DNA from: Hafnia psychrotolerans
GTDB taxonomy: Bacteria; Pseudomonadota; Gammaproteobacteria; Enterobacterales; Enterobacteriaceae
NCBI RefSeq assembly: GCF_014639435.1
Contig: NZ_BMFZ01000004.1
Location: 208,631-272,630 of the forward strand
Length of the DNA: 64,000 nucleotides
Reading direction: 5' to 3'
Shown: positions 39,903 through 50,829 of the stretch, in pieces
How positions within the stretch are numbered: position 1 is the stretch's first letter
Layout of the letters: every line of letters starts with the position of its first letter
Program-made: the position numbers and the translations under genes
Notes under the pieces: model-generated
Databases searched by the model: none
The model's input: only the letters and a program-made list of their open reading frames with translations
What the model was told of the DNA's origin: nothing

Positions 39903-40199
39903 ATGAATCTTAACAATAAGCAAAAACAGTACCTGAAAGGTCTGGCACATCCACTAAAACCGGTTGTCATGCTGGGTAATAACGGCCTTACCGAAGGTGT
40001 ACTTGCCGAAATCGAACAGGCTCTGAAACACCATGAGCTCATCAAGGTGAAAGTAGCAGCTGAAGAGCGTGAAACGAAGACCTTGATTGTTGACGCTATT
40101 GTGCGTGAAACCAAGGCAAGCAGTGTGCAAGTCATCGGCAATATGCTAGTACTTTATCGCCCTTCTACTGATGACCGCAAAATTATCTTACCGCGTTAA
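39903..40199 (+). CDS. yhbY: CRM-domain RNA-binding protein YhbY
   Basis: The 98-residue product consists of one CRM domain associated with pre-50S ribosomes. It starts MNLNNKQKQYLKGLAHPLKPVVMLGNNG (across motif) and carries the GxxG-type loop and the C-terminal LYRPSTDDRKIILPR. Length equals the E. coli protein within a residue. Confidence 0.97.
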   Translation: MNLNNKQKQYLKGLAHPLKPVVMLGNNGLTEGVLAEIEQALKHHELIKVKVAAEERETKTLIVDAIVRETKASSVQVIGNMLVLYRPSTDDRKIILPR

Positions 40200-40263
40200 T
40201 TCTTTTAGGTTTAACGAAAAACGCTGTAGATGCATAGAACGGTGACATGTAATCAGTTTTAAT

Positions 40264-40287
40264 AAAAGGCCGCTCGCGGCCTTTTTA
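40264..40287 (+). terminator. yhbY terminator
   Basis: AAAAGGCCGC/GCGGCCTTTTT with a tiny loop lies about 65 bp after yhbY and 105 bp before the converging greA end. Confidence 0.85.
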
Positions 40288-40391
40288 CGTTAGTTTTCAC
40301 TTCCCTGTGAAGCATTTCACGAGAGAGGTAAAAGTTTTAAAATCGACTTACACCTGCGAACAGTGCTATTTACTCAGCATTACCTGACAAA

Positions 40392-40868
40392 TTAAAGGTA
40401 TTCAACCTTCAACACTTCATATTCAACGTCGCCGCCCGGTGTACGGATAACCACGATATCATCCTGTTCTTTGCCGATTAAACCACGTGCAATCGGAGAG
40501 TTTACAGAAATCAGATTTTGCTTAAAATCGGCTTCGTCATCGCCAACGATACGATATTTTTGCTCTTCTTCAGTATCGAGATTCATCAAAGAAACGGTTG
40601 AACCAAAAATAACACGACCGGTTAAAGGCATTTTGGTGACATCAATAACCTGAGCATTCGAGAGTTTAGCTTCAATCTCCTGAATACGGCCTTCGCAAAA
40701 ACCCTGCTGCTCTCGAGCTGCGTGGTATTCTGCATTTTCTTTCAAATCGCCATGCTCACGCGCTGTGGCTATATCAGCAATGATCCTAGGGCGACGGACG
40801 CTCTTAAGATGGTCGAGTTCTTCACGCAACCTTTCAGCGCCACGCAATGTCATCGGAATCGGTTTCAT
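40392..40868 (-). CDS. greA: Transcript cleavage factor GreA
   Basis: GreA rescues backtracked RNA polymerase by stimulating transcript cleavage. The 158-residue product has the N-terminal coiled coil with the acidic tip ([16 protein letters not shown]) and the C-terminal globular domain ([18 protein letters not shown]). The 280-bp leader toward dacB is AT-rich and contains a GTCAGT/ACTGAC hairpin (40934-40952). E. coli makes the small RNA GraL from this leader, but I cannot confirm it here. Confidence 0.98.
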   Translation of the reverse strand: MKPIPMTLRGAERLREELDHLKSVRRPRIIADIATAREHGDLKENAEYHAAREQQGFCEGRIQEIEAKLSNAQVIDVTKMPLTGRVIFGSTVSLMNLDTEEEQKYRIVGDDEADFKQNLISVNSPIARGLIGKEQDDIVVIRTPGGDVEYEVLKVEYL

Positions 40869-41149
40869 ATATTCACTACCTCTAACTATGTCCTTTCGGC
40901 AAACACCATCCTGATTAACTCAGGTAGAAATAAGTCAGTTCTCTTGACTGACTCTCTCTTGGTAAAAACAAAAAAACCCGACCAAAAGTCCATGACCTTG
41001 GCAAGGATTGGTTTTGCATTATGCTAGCTATTTTAACGTAGAGTTCATTGAGGGTCATCGTTTACTTTCGCCCTCGTTGCGCCCTCGTTCGTAGCATCGT
41101 AGTATGGCAACATGTTCTTCTGCTGTTACCAAGGCCCTTACTCAAAATA

Positions 41150-42583
41150 ATGCATTTTTTACGAATTGTCAGTGGATTAGCTTGCGCGCTAGCTCTGAAC
41201 GCTAACGCAGCCCAGGTAGAAAATTACACCGAGTATCTGCCCGATGGCACGAACCTGGCGTTATTGGTGCAAAAAATTGGAGCCACGACTCCTGCAATCG
41301 ACTACAACGGGCAGCAAATGGCACTGCCCGCCAGTACGATGAAAATCCTGACCGCACTGGCGGCGTTGCTGCAGTTGGGTCCAGACTTTCGCTTTACCAC
41401 TACCTTTGAAACGAATGGGGCGATCTCCGATGGCGTACTAAAAGGGGATCTTGTCGCCCGTTTCGCCGGCGATCCTACCTTTAAAAGGCAAAACATCCGC
41501 AATATGGTGGCTGCGTTACGTAAGCAGGGAATTAAGGAAATAAGCGGCGATGTTGTAATAGACAGTTCCGTGTTCGCCAGCCATGACAAAGCACCTGGTT
41601 GGCCCTGGAACGATATTACACAATGCTTTAGCGCACCTCCTGCAGCAGCGATTGTCGATCGCAACTGCTTCTCTGTTTCACTCTACAGTGCACCAAAACC
41701 AAACGATAATGCATTTATTCGAGTGGCGTCCTATTACCCTGTTCATATGTTTAGTGAAGTACGAACATTGGCAAAAGGCTCTCCGGATGCACAGTATTGT
41801 GAACTCGATGTGGTCCCAGGCGAGCTAAACCGCTACACACTAACGGGTTGTCTAACTCAGCGTAGCGAACCCCTGCCTCTGGCTTTCGCCATTCAGGATG
41901 GCGCAAGCTACGCTGGTGCGATATTAAAAGATGAATTGCAGCAGGCTGAGATTCAGATTGACGGCACATTAAAGCGCCGGACTCAGCCGACGCCAGCAGG
42001 CACTGTTTTAGCACAAACCCAGTCGGCACCGCTGCATGATTTGCTACGCCAGATGTTGAAGAAATCCGACAACATGATCGCTGATACTGTGTTCCGAACC
42101 ATTGGACACCAGCGGTTCGGTGTACCGGGCACATGGCGGGCGGGTTCTGATGCGGTACGTCAGATATTGCGGCAGAAGGCTGGCATTGATTTGAATAATT
42201 CGATCCAGGTCGATGGTTCGGGCCTCTCTCGTCACGACTTGTTATCTCCTGCCACCATGATGCAGGTTCTGCAATATATCGCTCAGCATGATCAGGAGCT
42301 GGATTTTATCTCAATGCTTCCACTGGCCGGGCATGATGGAACATTGCAGTATCGCGGTGGCCTACATGAAGCCGGTGTAGACGGCAAAGTCTCAGCTAAA
42401 ACCGGTTCGCTGGCGGGGGTTTATAACCTGGCTGGATTTATCACCACAGCAAGTGGTCAGCGTATGGCCTTTGTGCAGTTCTTATCGGGCTACGCTGTTC
42501 CCCCGGAAGATCAGCGTACACGCCGTGCACCACTGGTTCGTTTTGAGAGTCGCCTGTACCGGGATGTGTATCAAAATAACTGA
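41150..42583 (+). CDS. dacB: D-alanyl-D-alanine carboxypeptidase PBP4
   Basis: DacB is a periplasmic peptidase of peptidoglycan side chains. The start MHFLRIVSGLACALALNANA (41150) supplies the signal peptide cleaved after NANA and gives 477 residues, as in E. coli. Active-site motifs are SxxK (PASTMK), SxN (KKSDNM) and KTG (AKTGSLAG). Followed after 8 bp by pmrA, which suggests co-transcription with the two-component system. Confidence 0.97.
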   Translation: MHFLRIVSGLACALALNANAAQVENYTEYLPDGTNLALLVQKIGATTPAIDYNGQQMALPASTMKILTALAALLQLGPDFRFTTTFETNGAISDGVLKGDLVARFAGDPTFKRQNIRNMVAALRKQGIKEISGDVVIDSSVFASHDKAPGWPWNDITQCFSAPPAAAIVDRNCFSVSLYSAPKPNDNAFIRVASYYPVHMFSEVRTLAKGSPDAQYCELDVVPGELNRYTLTGCLTQRSEPLPLAFAIQDGASYAGAILKDELQQAEIQIDGTLKRRTQPTPAGTVLAQTQSAPLHDLLRQMLKKSDNMIADTVFRTIGHQRFGVPGTWRAGSDAVRQILRQKAGIDLNNSIQVDGSGLSRHDLLSPATMMQVLQYIAQHDQELDFISMLPLAGHDGTLQYRGGLHEAGVDGKVSAKTGSLAGVYNLAGFITTASGQRMAFVQFLSGYAVPPEDQRTRRAPLVRFESRLYRDVYQNN

Positions 42584-42591
42584 GTTCCCCG

Positions 42592-43254
42592 ATGAAATTA
42601 CTGATTGTCGAAGATGACGAGCTTTTGCGACAGGGCCTTTCTCTGGCCCTGACAGGTGAGAATTATGCCTGTGACTGCGCATCAACGGCAGCACAAGCTC
42701 ATAGCCTGATTAAAACGAGCCAGTATAGCTTAGTGGTCCTTGACCTCGGGCTACCGGACAGAGACGGCGTTTCGTTGCTGCGTCAGTGGCGGCGTGAGAA
42801 TATTTCACTACCGGTGCTCATTCTCACGGCACGCGACGCACTCGAAGACCGCGTCGATGGGCTGGACGCAGGTGCCGATGATTATCTGGTAAAACCGTTC
42901 GCACTGGTTGAGTTGCTGGCCAGGGTTCGCGCGCTGATACGCCGATATCAGGGACAGAGTGATAATCAAATAAACGTAGGTGACCTCAAAATAAACCTGT
43001 CGACACAACAGGTTTACCAGAATGAAACTCCGGTGGAGATCACCCCGAAAGAATTCGCCATTTTATCCCGCCTGATGATGCGAGCAGGCCAGACGGTGAA
43101 TCGTGAATTACTTCAGCAAGACCTTTACACATGGAATGACGACATGGGGTCTAATACGTTGGAAGTCCACATCCACAATTTGCGCCGAAAGCTGGGTAAA
43201 CAGCTAATACACACCGTGCGTGGCAATGGCTATCGTCTGGAAACCACACCATGA
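42592..43254 (+). CDS. pmrA: Response regulator PmrA (BasR)
   Basis: This OmpR-type regulator is the PmrA/BasR orthologue by close similarity (MKLLIVEDDELLRQGL, YSLVVLDLGLPD, TARDALEDRVDGLDAGADDYLVKPFAL). It controls lipid A modification genes under high Fe3+ or acid in related bacteria. Asp51 is the phosphoacceptor and Lys102 is in VKPF. The winged-helix DNA-binding domain includes NTLEVHIHNLRRKLG. The gene is coupled to pmrB by an ATGA overlap. Its place after dacB is a Yersiniaceae trait; E. coli basRS lies elsewhere. Confidence 0.9.
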   Translation: MKLLIVEDDELLRQGLSLALTGENYACDCASTAAQAHSLIKTSQYSLVVLDLGLPDRDGVSLLRQWRRENISLPVLILTARDALEDRVDGLDAGADDYLVKPFALVELLARVRALIRRYQGQSDNQINVGDLKINLSTQQVYQNETPVEITPKEFAILSRLMMRAGQTVNRELLQQDLYTWNDDMGSNTLEVHIHNLRRKLGKQLIHTVRGNGYRLETTP

Positions 43255-44318
43255 TCGGCATGCGTCGTCGCCTGCTGGTTATGCTAGCCTTGATTCTCTT
43301 CGTGACTCAACTCACCAGTGTTTTCTGGCTTTGGCGCGAGAGTCAGGAACAGATTAATCTACTGGTCAACGACACACTCTCCGCCCAAGTCCGCAATAGC
43401 CACGTTGAGAAGGAGATCACCGAGGCTATCGCATCGTTGATTGCGCCTTCATTGCTGATGATGGCTGTGACACTATTACTCTCTTTCTGGGCAATCAGTT
43501 GGATCATCCGTCCTTTAAATCAGTTACAAAAACGGTTGGAAACACGTTCTGCAGACAACCTCTCGCCTCTTCCTCTTAATAGCGAAATTAGTGAAGTCGT
43601 TTCAGTCACCAACGCGCTGAATCAGCTTTTCTCACGGCTTTCTAATACTATCCAGCAAGAGCGTTTGTTCACGGCCGATGCCGCGCATGAACTGCGCACA
43701 CCTCTGGCTGGCGTGCGTTTACACCTGGAATTAATGGAGCAGAACGGCGTAGAGGGCTGTCGAATACTGATCACCCGCATAGATCAGCTGATGCATACTA
43801 TAGAACAGCTATTGATGCTCTCGCGTGCCGGGCAGAATTTCGCAAATGGTCACTATGATCAGGTCGATTTAGTCGAGCATGTTATCTCCCCACTACAGGA
43901 AGAGCTGCAGGAAATGGTTGCTCAGCGACATCAACAGTTATTGTTTGATATGCCTGAACAATTGATTATTCAAGGAGATGCCATTTTGCTTAGACTGATG
44001 GTGCGGAATTTGGTCGAGAATGCCTACCGTTACAGCCCTGAAATGAGTGAAATAATTGTGTCTTTATCGCATGAAGTCGAAACGGTGCTGATACAGGTAG
44101 AAGATCAGGGACCGGGTATTGATGAGCATCAGGCCAGCGAACTCACACAAGCTTTCAAACGTATGGATCAGCGTTACGGCGGCAGCGGCCTAGGGCTGAA
44201 TATTATTGTTCGTATCGCTACGCTGCATGGAGGTCATCTGTCATTATGCAACCGCAAGGAAACCACTGGCCTCTCTGCGCAGTGCCGATTACCCATAACG
44301 GCCCTCAGCAGGTTATGA
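43251..44318 (+). CDS. pmrB: Sensor histidine kinase PmrB (BasS)
   Basis: The 355-residue inner-membrane sensor has TM1 (LLVMLALILFVTQLTSVFW), a short periplasmic loop with an ExxE iron motif (EITE), TM2 (LLMMAVTLLLSFWAISWII), and a HAMP-like linker. The H-box is AADAAHELRTPLAGVRLHLE-like (TADAAHELRTPL), the N-box RNLVENAYRYSP, and the G-boxes DQGPGID and GGSGLGLNI. It should sense Fe3+ and phosphorylate PmrA. An alternative ATG three codons in is possible. Confidence 0.9.
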   Translation: MIGMRRRLLVMLALILFVTQLTSVFWLWRESQEQINLLVNDTLSAQVRNSHVEKEITEAIASLIAPSLLMMAVTLLLSFWAISWIIRPLNQLQKRLETRSADNLSPLPLNSEISEVVSVTNALNQLFSRLSNTIQQERLFTADAAHELRTPLAGVRLHLELMEQNGVEGCRILITRIDQLMHTIEQLLMLSRAGQNFANGHYDQVDLVEHVISPLQEELQEMVAQRHQQLLFDMPEQLIIQGDAILLRLMVRNLVENAYRYSPEMSEIIVSLSHEVETVLIQVEDQGPGIDEHQASELTQAFKRMDQRYGGSGLGLNIIVRIATLHGGHLSLCNRKETTGLSAQCRLPITALSRL

Positions 44319-44354
44319 ACCTGTTATTGTCATAGGCCGCTAAAAAAGTCATTA

Positions 44355-44382
44355 AAAAAGGCCGCATAAGGCGACCTTTTAC
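44355..44382. terminator. Terminator between pmrB and obgE
   Basis: The 10-bp stem AAAAGGTCGC/GCGGCCTTTT (one G-U) with flanking T- and A-runs can serve both convergent operons. Confidence 0.75.
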
Positions 44383-44407
44383 ACTTAAGATGCTGTCCGA
44401 ACAGAGA

Positions 44408-45604
<1,197 letters not shown>

Positions 45605-46576
45605 TCATTCACCGGGCGGCTTAAGTTTAGCCACCAGGTTTAGTTCTGTCCGACCAGGCCACCAACGATGGCCTATTGCGGAAAACATCGCTCCCGCCAC
45701 CACCACGAATGCACCAAGATAACCAATAACGTTAAGTACTGGTGCCGCAAACATGCCAGGCCAGGCGAGTGCCAATAAATCTGAAAATAGCAGGGTAAAT
45801 AGCGGCGTCAGGGTGACAAAAGCACTCACTTGCGCCGCCTGCCATCTCGCCATCGCTTCAGCTAATGCGCCATATCCTACTAAAGTATTCGCGCCGCAAA
45901 ACAACAAGCAGGCAAATTGCCAGCCGCTGAGCTGAGAGAGCATCGCCGGACTGGCCAGCGGGAGCAATGCGATAGAACATAAAGTGTACAGCAAAAATAA
46001 GATTTGAGGTGAGGCCAACTGGCGCAATAAGAACTTTTGTGCCACGCCGTAGGTCACCCAAACCATTGCTGCGCCGATCCCAAGTAATACACCTAACGTG
46101 TAATCAGTGAGTCGGGTAAAAATTTCAATCAGGCTAGTATTGAAAAAAAGAACCAGCCCTAAAATAAGCATACCGGCGCCGATGACCTGAGTGATACGCA
46201 TCCTTTCCTTCAGGATAACGACGCTGGCGAACATCATACCGACGGGCGACAACTGTCCAATTACCTGCGATGCCGTTGGGCTAAGGTATTGCAGAGATGA
46301 CCCGAATAAAACGAAATTACCCAATAATCCGCAGGTGGCGATAAGGAGTAAGATTAACCAACGCGGACTTTTGAATATGAGCATCGATGGCAATCTATGC
46401 CGCGATGCGAGAATACATCCCAGAACGATAGCGGCTAAGGAAAACCGAAACCAAACAACGGTAAACGGATCCATCACCACTAAAACCTGTTTCATCGCAA
46501 TCGGCAAAGACCCCCAGCACATCGCTGTGGTAATCGCTAACATGATCCCTATTGGCGCCTGCGACTTTGTATCCAT
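45605..46576 (-). CDS. yhbE: EamA/DMT-family transporter YhbE
   Basis: The 323-residue membrane protein has ten TM segments in two EamA repeats and matches YhbE in place and size between rpmA and obgE. The substrate is unknown; relatives export small metabolites. The N-terminal repeat contains AMCWGSLPIAMKQVL and the segment FRFSLAAIVLG. Confidence 0.9.
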   Translation of the reverse strand: MDTKSQAPIGIMLAITTAMCWGSLPIAMKQVLVVMDPFTVVWFRFSLAAIVLGCILASRHRLPSMLIFKSPRWLILLLIATCGLLGNFVLFGSSLQYLSPTASQVIGQLSPVGMMFASVVILKERMRITQVIGAGMLILGLVLFFNTSLIEIFTRLTDYTLGVLLGIGAAMVWVTYGVAQKFLLRQLASPQILFLLYTLCSIALLPLASPAMLSQLSGWQFACLLFCGANTLVGYGALAEAMARWQAAQVSAFVTLTPLFTLLFSDLLALAWPGMFAAPVLNVIGYLGAFVVVAGAMFSAIGHRWWPGRTELNLVAKLKPPGE

Positions 46577-46608
46577 ATTCTTGTCAGTGTGAACAAACCA
46601 GAATGTAA

Positions 46609-46635
46609 AAAGCCCCGCAACGAATTGCGAGGCTT
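46609..46635 (-). terminator. rplU-rpmA terminator
   Basis: The stem AAGCCtCGCAA/TTGCGgGGCTT (one mismatch-wobble) is followed by TTTTTAC on the minus strand, between rpmA and yhbE. Partial read-through to yhbE-obgE is likely. Confidence 0.8.
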
Positions 46636-46663
46636 ACATCTATTTACTTAAGACTCGGAAAAT

Positions 46664-46933
<270 letters not shown>

Positions 46934-46939
46934 CTAAAC

Positions 46940-47251
46940 TTAAGCGCTGATGCCGGTGATTTTAACGTCAGTGAACCACTGACGGTGGCCCTGTTGCTTA
47001 CGGTAATGCTTACGACGACGAAACTTAACAATCTTAATTTTATCGCCACGACCGTGAGCTACGACTTCAGCTTTGACCAAACCGCCAGCAACTAATGGCA
47101 GACCGATATTAATTTCTTCACCGTTCGCAATCATCAAAACTTGATCAAACTCGATTGCTTCGCCAGTTGCGATGTCCAGCTTTTCAAGGCGAATAGTCTG
47201 CCCTTCGCTGACACGGTGTTGTTTACCACCACTTTGGAAAACCGCGTACAT
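46940..47251 (-). CDS. rplU: 50S ribosomal protein L21
   Basis: The start [18 protein letters not shown] (47251) gives the standard 103 residues; an ATG at 47278 is an upstream extension. Conserved are [21 protein letters not shown] and [10 protein letters not shown]. First gene of rplU-rpmA, divergent from ispB. Confidence 0.99.
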   Translation of the reverse strand: MYAVFQSGGKQHRVSEGQTIRLEKLDIATGEAIEFDQVLMIANGEEINIGLPLVAGGLVKAEVVAHGRGDKIKIVKFRRRKHYRKQQGHRQWFTDVKITGISA

Positions 47252-47510
47252 ATAAAACTCCGCTTTCCGCGCACTCAACTTTGTATAGTCCAGAGGGCGC
47301 TATAAATATTCACAATAGGGCGCGAATTCTACGCAAAAAATCCGCATAAGACAAGAGCACATTCACCACAAAAGAAGAAATAAAGCGCAGTTTTTGCGAT
47401 GGCATTTATATCCACTGTTTTTCAAGTACAATCCCATTTACAGTAAGTGCCATGTGCCAATGTGAGCCAGACCTCATTGCGGTGAAAAGTAACGCAGCCG
47501 AAAAAACACA

Positions 47511-48482
47511 ATGAACCTAGAACAGATAATCGATCTCACCGAGCAGGACATGGATGCGGTAAACGCAACCATACTTGAACAGTTGAATTCAGATGTTTCA
47601 CTCATCAATCAACTGGGATATTACATCATTAGTGGCGGGGGCAAACGTATTCGCCCAATGATCGCCGTTCTTGCTGCACGTGCCTTATCTTATAAGGGTA
47701 ACAAGCACATCACAGTCGCTGCACTTATTGAGTTTATCCATACGGCAACGCTGTTGCATGATGACGTCGTTGATGAGTCCGATATGCGTCGCGGGAAAGC
47801 AACGGCCAATGCTGCATTCGGCAATGCCGCGAGCGTTTTAGTCGGCGATTTTATCTATACTCGAGCGTTCCAAATGATGACGGACCTAGAGTCATTGCCA
47901 GTGCTGGCCTTAATGGCGAAGGCGGTCAATGTCATTGCTGAAGGTGAAGTTCTACAATTAATGAATTGTAACGATCCGGATATTACTGAAGAAAGCTATA
48001 TGCAGGTTATTTACAGTAAAACAGCACGATTATTCGAAGCTGCAGCGCAAGCTTCAGCAATGCTGGCCGATGGCACTGAAGAGCAAATTCAGGGTTTACA
48101 GGATTATGGTCGTTATCTTGGTACCGCTTTCCAGCTCATCGATGATTTGCTTGATTATGACGCTAATGGCGAAACTCTGGGTAAAAATACCGGTGACGAT
48201 TTGAATGAAGGAAAACCAACACTTCCTTTACTCCACGCGATGAAAAATGGAAATACAGAGCAATCTGCCATGATCCGTAAAGCCATTGAGGAGGGTAATG
48301 GCCGTCACTTGCTGGAGCCGGTATTGGCAACAATGCATCAATGGGGTTCACTTGAGCACACCCGGCGGCGGGCAGAAGAGGAAGCTGACAAAGCTATCAT
48401 GGCTTTACACGTTTTGCCTGAATCCGTTTATCGCTCAGCACTCGAGGCTCTAGCTCATATCGCTGTCAGGCGAGACTTTTAA
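47511..48482 (+). CDS. ispB: Octaprenyl diphosphate synthase
   Basis: IspB makes the C40 side chain of ubiquinone and menaquinone. The 323-residue product starts MNLEQIIDLTEQDMDAVN and has both Asp-rich motifs, LLHDDVVDESD and QLIDDLLDYD, plus GGGKRIRPM. It is divergent from rplU as in E. coli. Confidence 0.98.
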   Translation: MNLEQIIDLTEQDMDAVNATILEQLNSDVSLINQLGYYIISGGGKRIRPMIAVLAARALSYKGNKHITVAALIEFIHTATLLHDDVVDESDMRRGKATANAAFGNAASVLVGDFIYTRAFQMMTDLESLPVLALMAKAVNVIAEGEVLQLMNCNDPDITEESYMQVIYSKTARLFEAAAQASAMLADGTEEQIQGLQDYGRYLGTAFQLIDDLLDYDANGETLGKNTGDDLNEGKPTLPLLHAMKNGNTEQSAMIRKAIEEGNGRHLLEPVLATMHQWGSLEHTRRRAEEEADKAIMALHVLPESVYRSALEALAHIAVRRDF

Positions 48483-48544
48483 CCGTCCTCCAAATCATCG
48501 ATGAGCATGTACCGCCGTAAGCGGTACATGCAACTCACGCTATT

Positions 48545-48895
48545 TCAAGTAGTCCGCAGACGCTGTAGAACTTCAGATAATCCCTCCCTGACAATAAATT
48601 TTATGATGATCTCACGCTCTTGCTCCTTGAGTTGTTTGTAACTTTCAATCCAAATGACCAAGGGATCCTGATGAGTGGAATACACATATTCCGCAGATTG
48701 CTCTTTCATCTCCAGAGAGCTCATCGTTTTGATAGGCAAACTATCAATATGATATTCAACAGCCTTTCCTTGAACACCCTGTCTGCGACGCTTGACCCAT
48801 GCGTTACGCCGTGCCATTCCGTGGATCCCTTGAGTCGAGGAAGGTAACCCTTCAAAACCAATGAGTTCATTTGCTGAAAACCACTCTTTTTTCAT
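48545..48895 (-). CDS. Mu transposase/repressor-type DNA-binding protein
   Basis: The first half of this 116-residue protein matches the winged-helix DNA-binding domain of MuA and the Mu repressor (WFSANELIGFEGLPSSTQGI, ARRNAWVKRRRQGVQGKAVEYHIDSLP). The second half is a helical tail (ESYKQLKEQEREIIIKFIVREGL). No transposase catalytic domain follows. It is convergent with ispB and read away from the Ner-like gene at 49563, so the pair resembles a Mu early control region kept without the phage. It may be domesticated. Confidence 0.75.
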   Translation of the reverse strand: MKKEWFSANELIGFEGLPSSTQGIHGMARRNAWVKRRRQGVQGKAVEYHIDSLPIKTMSSLEMKEQSAEYVYSTHQDPLVIWIESYKQLKEQEREIIIKFIVREGLSEVLQRLRTT

Positions 48896-49562
48896 AACGT
48901 TCCTTTTCAGATGGCACTCAGGCCTATTCGAATATGTTAGAAATCCATGAGAGGGTGAATAGTCTTATAAAACCCTTCACCTTTCCATTTAAATGTACAT
49001 TTAATAACAGCGTATAACTTATATCATTACTCAATACAAAGCAGAATGCTAATTAGCCCCGCCCCTTAGAACACACTCAAGACTCTGAATTTTATTAATC
49101 ACTTTATAACAATTAAAAATGCATAAAATACATTTTTTGGAAAGTAACAACATGAAAAACCAAGAAGTAAATTACAATAAATCAAATAAAATCAATGACA
49201 TAACCAAAGCAACACTTATTGAAGCGACACTATCTTGTTGAAAGAAACACTATAAATGGCTAAGGAAGCGAAATTCGTTAAAAGTGTATCTAAATCGAAC
49301 AGCTAATAGCAAAAAAAAATTATTTCCCACATCTTATTAATAACCAAATATTTATAAAAATCTGTTGTGGTTCACCCGTAAAAAATCAAATTACGCATTT
49401 GCGTTAATTGCCATAAAGAGATATTTTTCCAGAAGATGAACAACATATTTTTTAGAAACAAAAACATCAACTCTGAAATGCAATATTCCAGATCTTGATT
49501 CCATAAGTCACACTGACGTTAAAAAATATTGAGTATTTTGCCTATAATGAAAGGGAATAAGT
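48896..49562. other. AT-rich divergent region between Mu-like and Ner-like genes
   Basis: About 670 bp, markedly richer in A+T than its surroundings. It holds one possible 29-codon ORF (49152-49241) and a TATAAT -10 box (49543-49548) for the Ner-like gene. I saw no tRNA, array or transposon end. Confidence 0.5.
49152..49241 (+). CDS. Possible 29-residue ORF
   Basis: An ATG with GGAAAG about 7 bases upstream opens 29 codons beginning MKNQEVNYNKSNKIND. Composition is Asn/Lys-rich like the AT-rich DNA around it, so it may be chance. It is not recognised. Confidence 0.2.
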   Translation: MKNQEVNYNKSNKINDITKATLIEATLSC

Positions 49563-49829
49563 ATGAAAGGACGTAAAGAAAATTGGCATCAGGCAGACAT
49601 CATCGCAGCGCTGAGAAAAAAGGGAACCACTTTGGCTGCGGTCTCTCGTGGTGCAGGGTTAAGCTCATCGACACTGGCTAATGCATTGTCTCGGCCATGG
49701 CCCAAAGGGGAACGTATCATTGCAGATGCTATTGGTGTCCATCCTTCAATGATTTGGCCAAATCGCTATTTCGATGCGACAACCTCTCAAAGAATAGAAC
49801 GTAAAATGAAAACACCGAACAAAAACTGA
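49563..49829 (+). CDS. sfsB: Ner/SfsB-like HTH regulator
   Basis: This 88-residue regulator corresponds by place (after ispB) and sequence to E. coli SfsB (Nlp), a Mu Ner relative that activates maltose genes when overproduced. The HTH region NWHQADIIAALRKKGTTLAA and LSSSTLANALSRPWPKGE are shared with the C4-module protein at 10680-10946; about two thirds of residues agree. AAGGGA precedes the ATG. In E. coli murA follows; here mdh does. Confidence 0.85.
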   Translation: MKGRKENWHQADIIAALRKKGTTLAAVSRGAGLSSSTLANALSRPWPKGERIIADAIGVHPSMIWPNRYFDATTSQRIERKMKTPNKN

Positions 49830-49841
49830 GCTCATACCAAT

Positions 49842-49870
49842 AAAAACCGCCGTAAATGACGGCGGTTTCT
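49842..49870. terminator. Bidirectional terminator sfsB/mdh
   Basis: The perfect 10-bp stem AAACCGCCGT/ACGGCGGTTT with a 5-nt loop is flanked by A- and T-runs. Confidence 0.85.
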
Positions 49871-49890
49871 CAAATAATTTACATAGGGGA

Positions 49891-50829
49891 TCAGCTATTG
49901 ATGAATTGTTCACCCAGTTCAATATCTTTGCGCAATACATCAAGCATTGAGTCAAGGGAGCTTTGCTCAAAAGCACTCAGCTTACCGATACTCTTCAGTT
50001 CAGCGACGCCATTTTTACCCAGCAGAATCGGTTGAGCGAAGAAGCGTGCATATTCGCCCTGACCTTCCACATAAGCGCACTCTACAACATCACTTTCGCC
50101 TTGTAGTGCACGAACTAAGGATAAACCAAAGCGCGCAGCTGCCTGGCCCATAGAGAGCGTGGCAGATCCACCACCGGCTTTCGCTTCAACCACTTCTGTA
50201 CCCGCATTCTGGATACGTTTGGTTAAGTCAGCAGCTTCACTTTCGCTAAAGGTAACCCCAGGAATTTGCGACAAGAGAGGTAAAATAGTGACACCAGAAT
50301 GGCCGCCAATCACGGGTACTTCAATATCCTGTGGCTGTTTGCCTTTCAGTTCTGCAACAAAGGTATTCGCACGTATTGCGTCGAGTGTGGTTACGCCAAA
50401 CAATTTATTTTTGTCGTAAACACCAGCTTTTTTCAATACTTCAGCAGCGATAGCCACCGTAGTATTCACAGGGTTAGTGATAATACCAATGCATGCTTTT
50501 GGACAGGTTTTCGCAACTTGTTCAATCAGGTTACGAACGATGCCCGCATTGACGTTGAACAGGTCAGAACGATCCATACCTGGCTTACGTGCCACACCGG
50601 CAGAAATCAGCACTACATCAGCTCCCACTAATGCAGGAGTAGCATCTACTCCACTGAAACCTATAATTTTTACAGCTGTAGGGATATGACTGAGGTCGAC
50701 AGCAACACCTGGCGTTACCGGGGCAATATCATACAGAGAGAGTTCTGAATCTGGAGGGAGCTGAGTCTTGAGTAGAAGGGCGAGGGCCTGGCCAATACCA
50801 CCAGCTGCACCGAGAACTGCAACTTTCAT
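49891..50829 (-). CDS. mdh: Malate dehydrogenase
   Basis: Mdh oxidises malate to oxaloacetate with NAD+ in the TCA cycle. The start [20 protein letters not shown] gives 312 residues, as in E. coli; the ATG at 50850 is an extension. The Rossmann glycine loop, [23 protein letters not shown] and the catalytic His in [12 protein letters not shown] are present. Divergent from argR, as in E. coli. Confidence 0.99.
   Translation of the reverse strand: MKVAVLGAAGGIGQALALLLKTQLPPDSELSLYDIAPVTPGVAVDLSHIPTAVKIIGFSGVDATPALVGADVVLISAGVARKPGMDRSDLFNVNAGIVRNLIEQVAKTCPKACIGIITNPVNTTVAIAAEVLKKAGVYDKNKLFGVTTLDAIRANTFVAELKGKQPQDIEVPVIGGHSGVTILPLLSQIPGVTFSESEAADLTKRIQNAGTEVVEAKAGGGSATLSMGQAAARFGLSLVRALQGESDVVECAYVEGQGEYARFFAQPILLGKNGVAELKSIGKLSAFEQSSLDSMLDVLRKDIELGEQFINS

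Noticed and set aside
40869-41149. GraL-like small RNA in the greA leader
   Set aside because: A short hairpin is present, but no clear terminator could be drawn and sequence similarity to GraL cannot be judged by eye.
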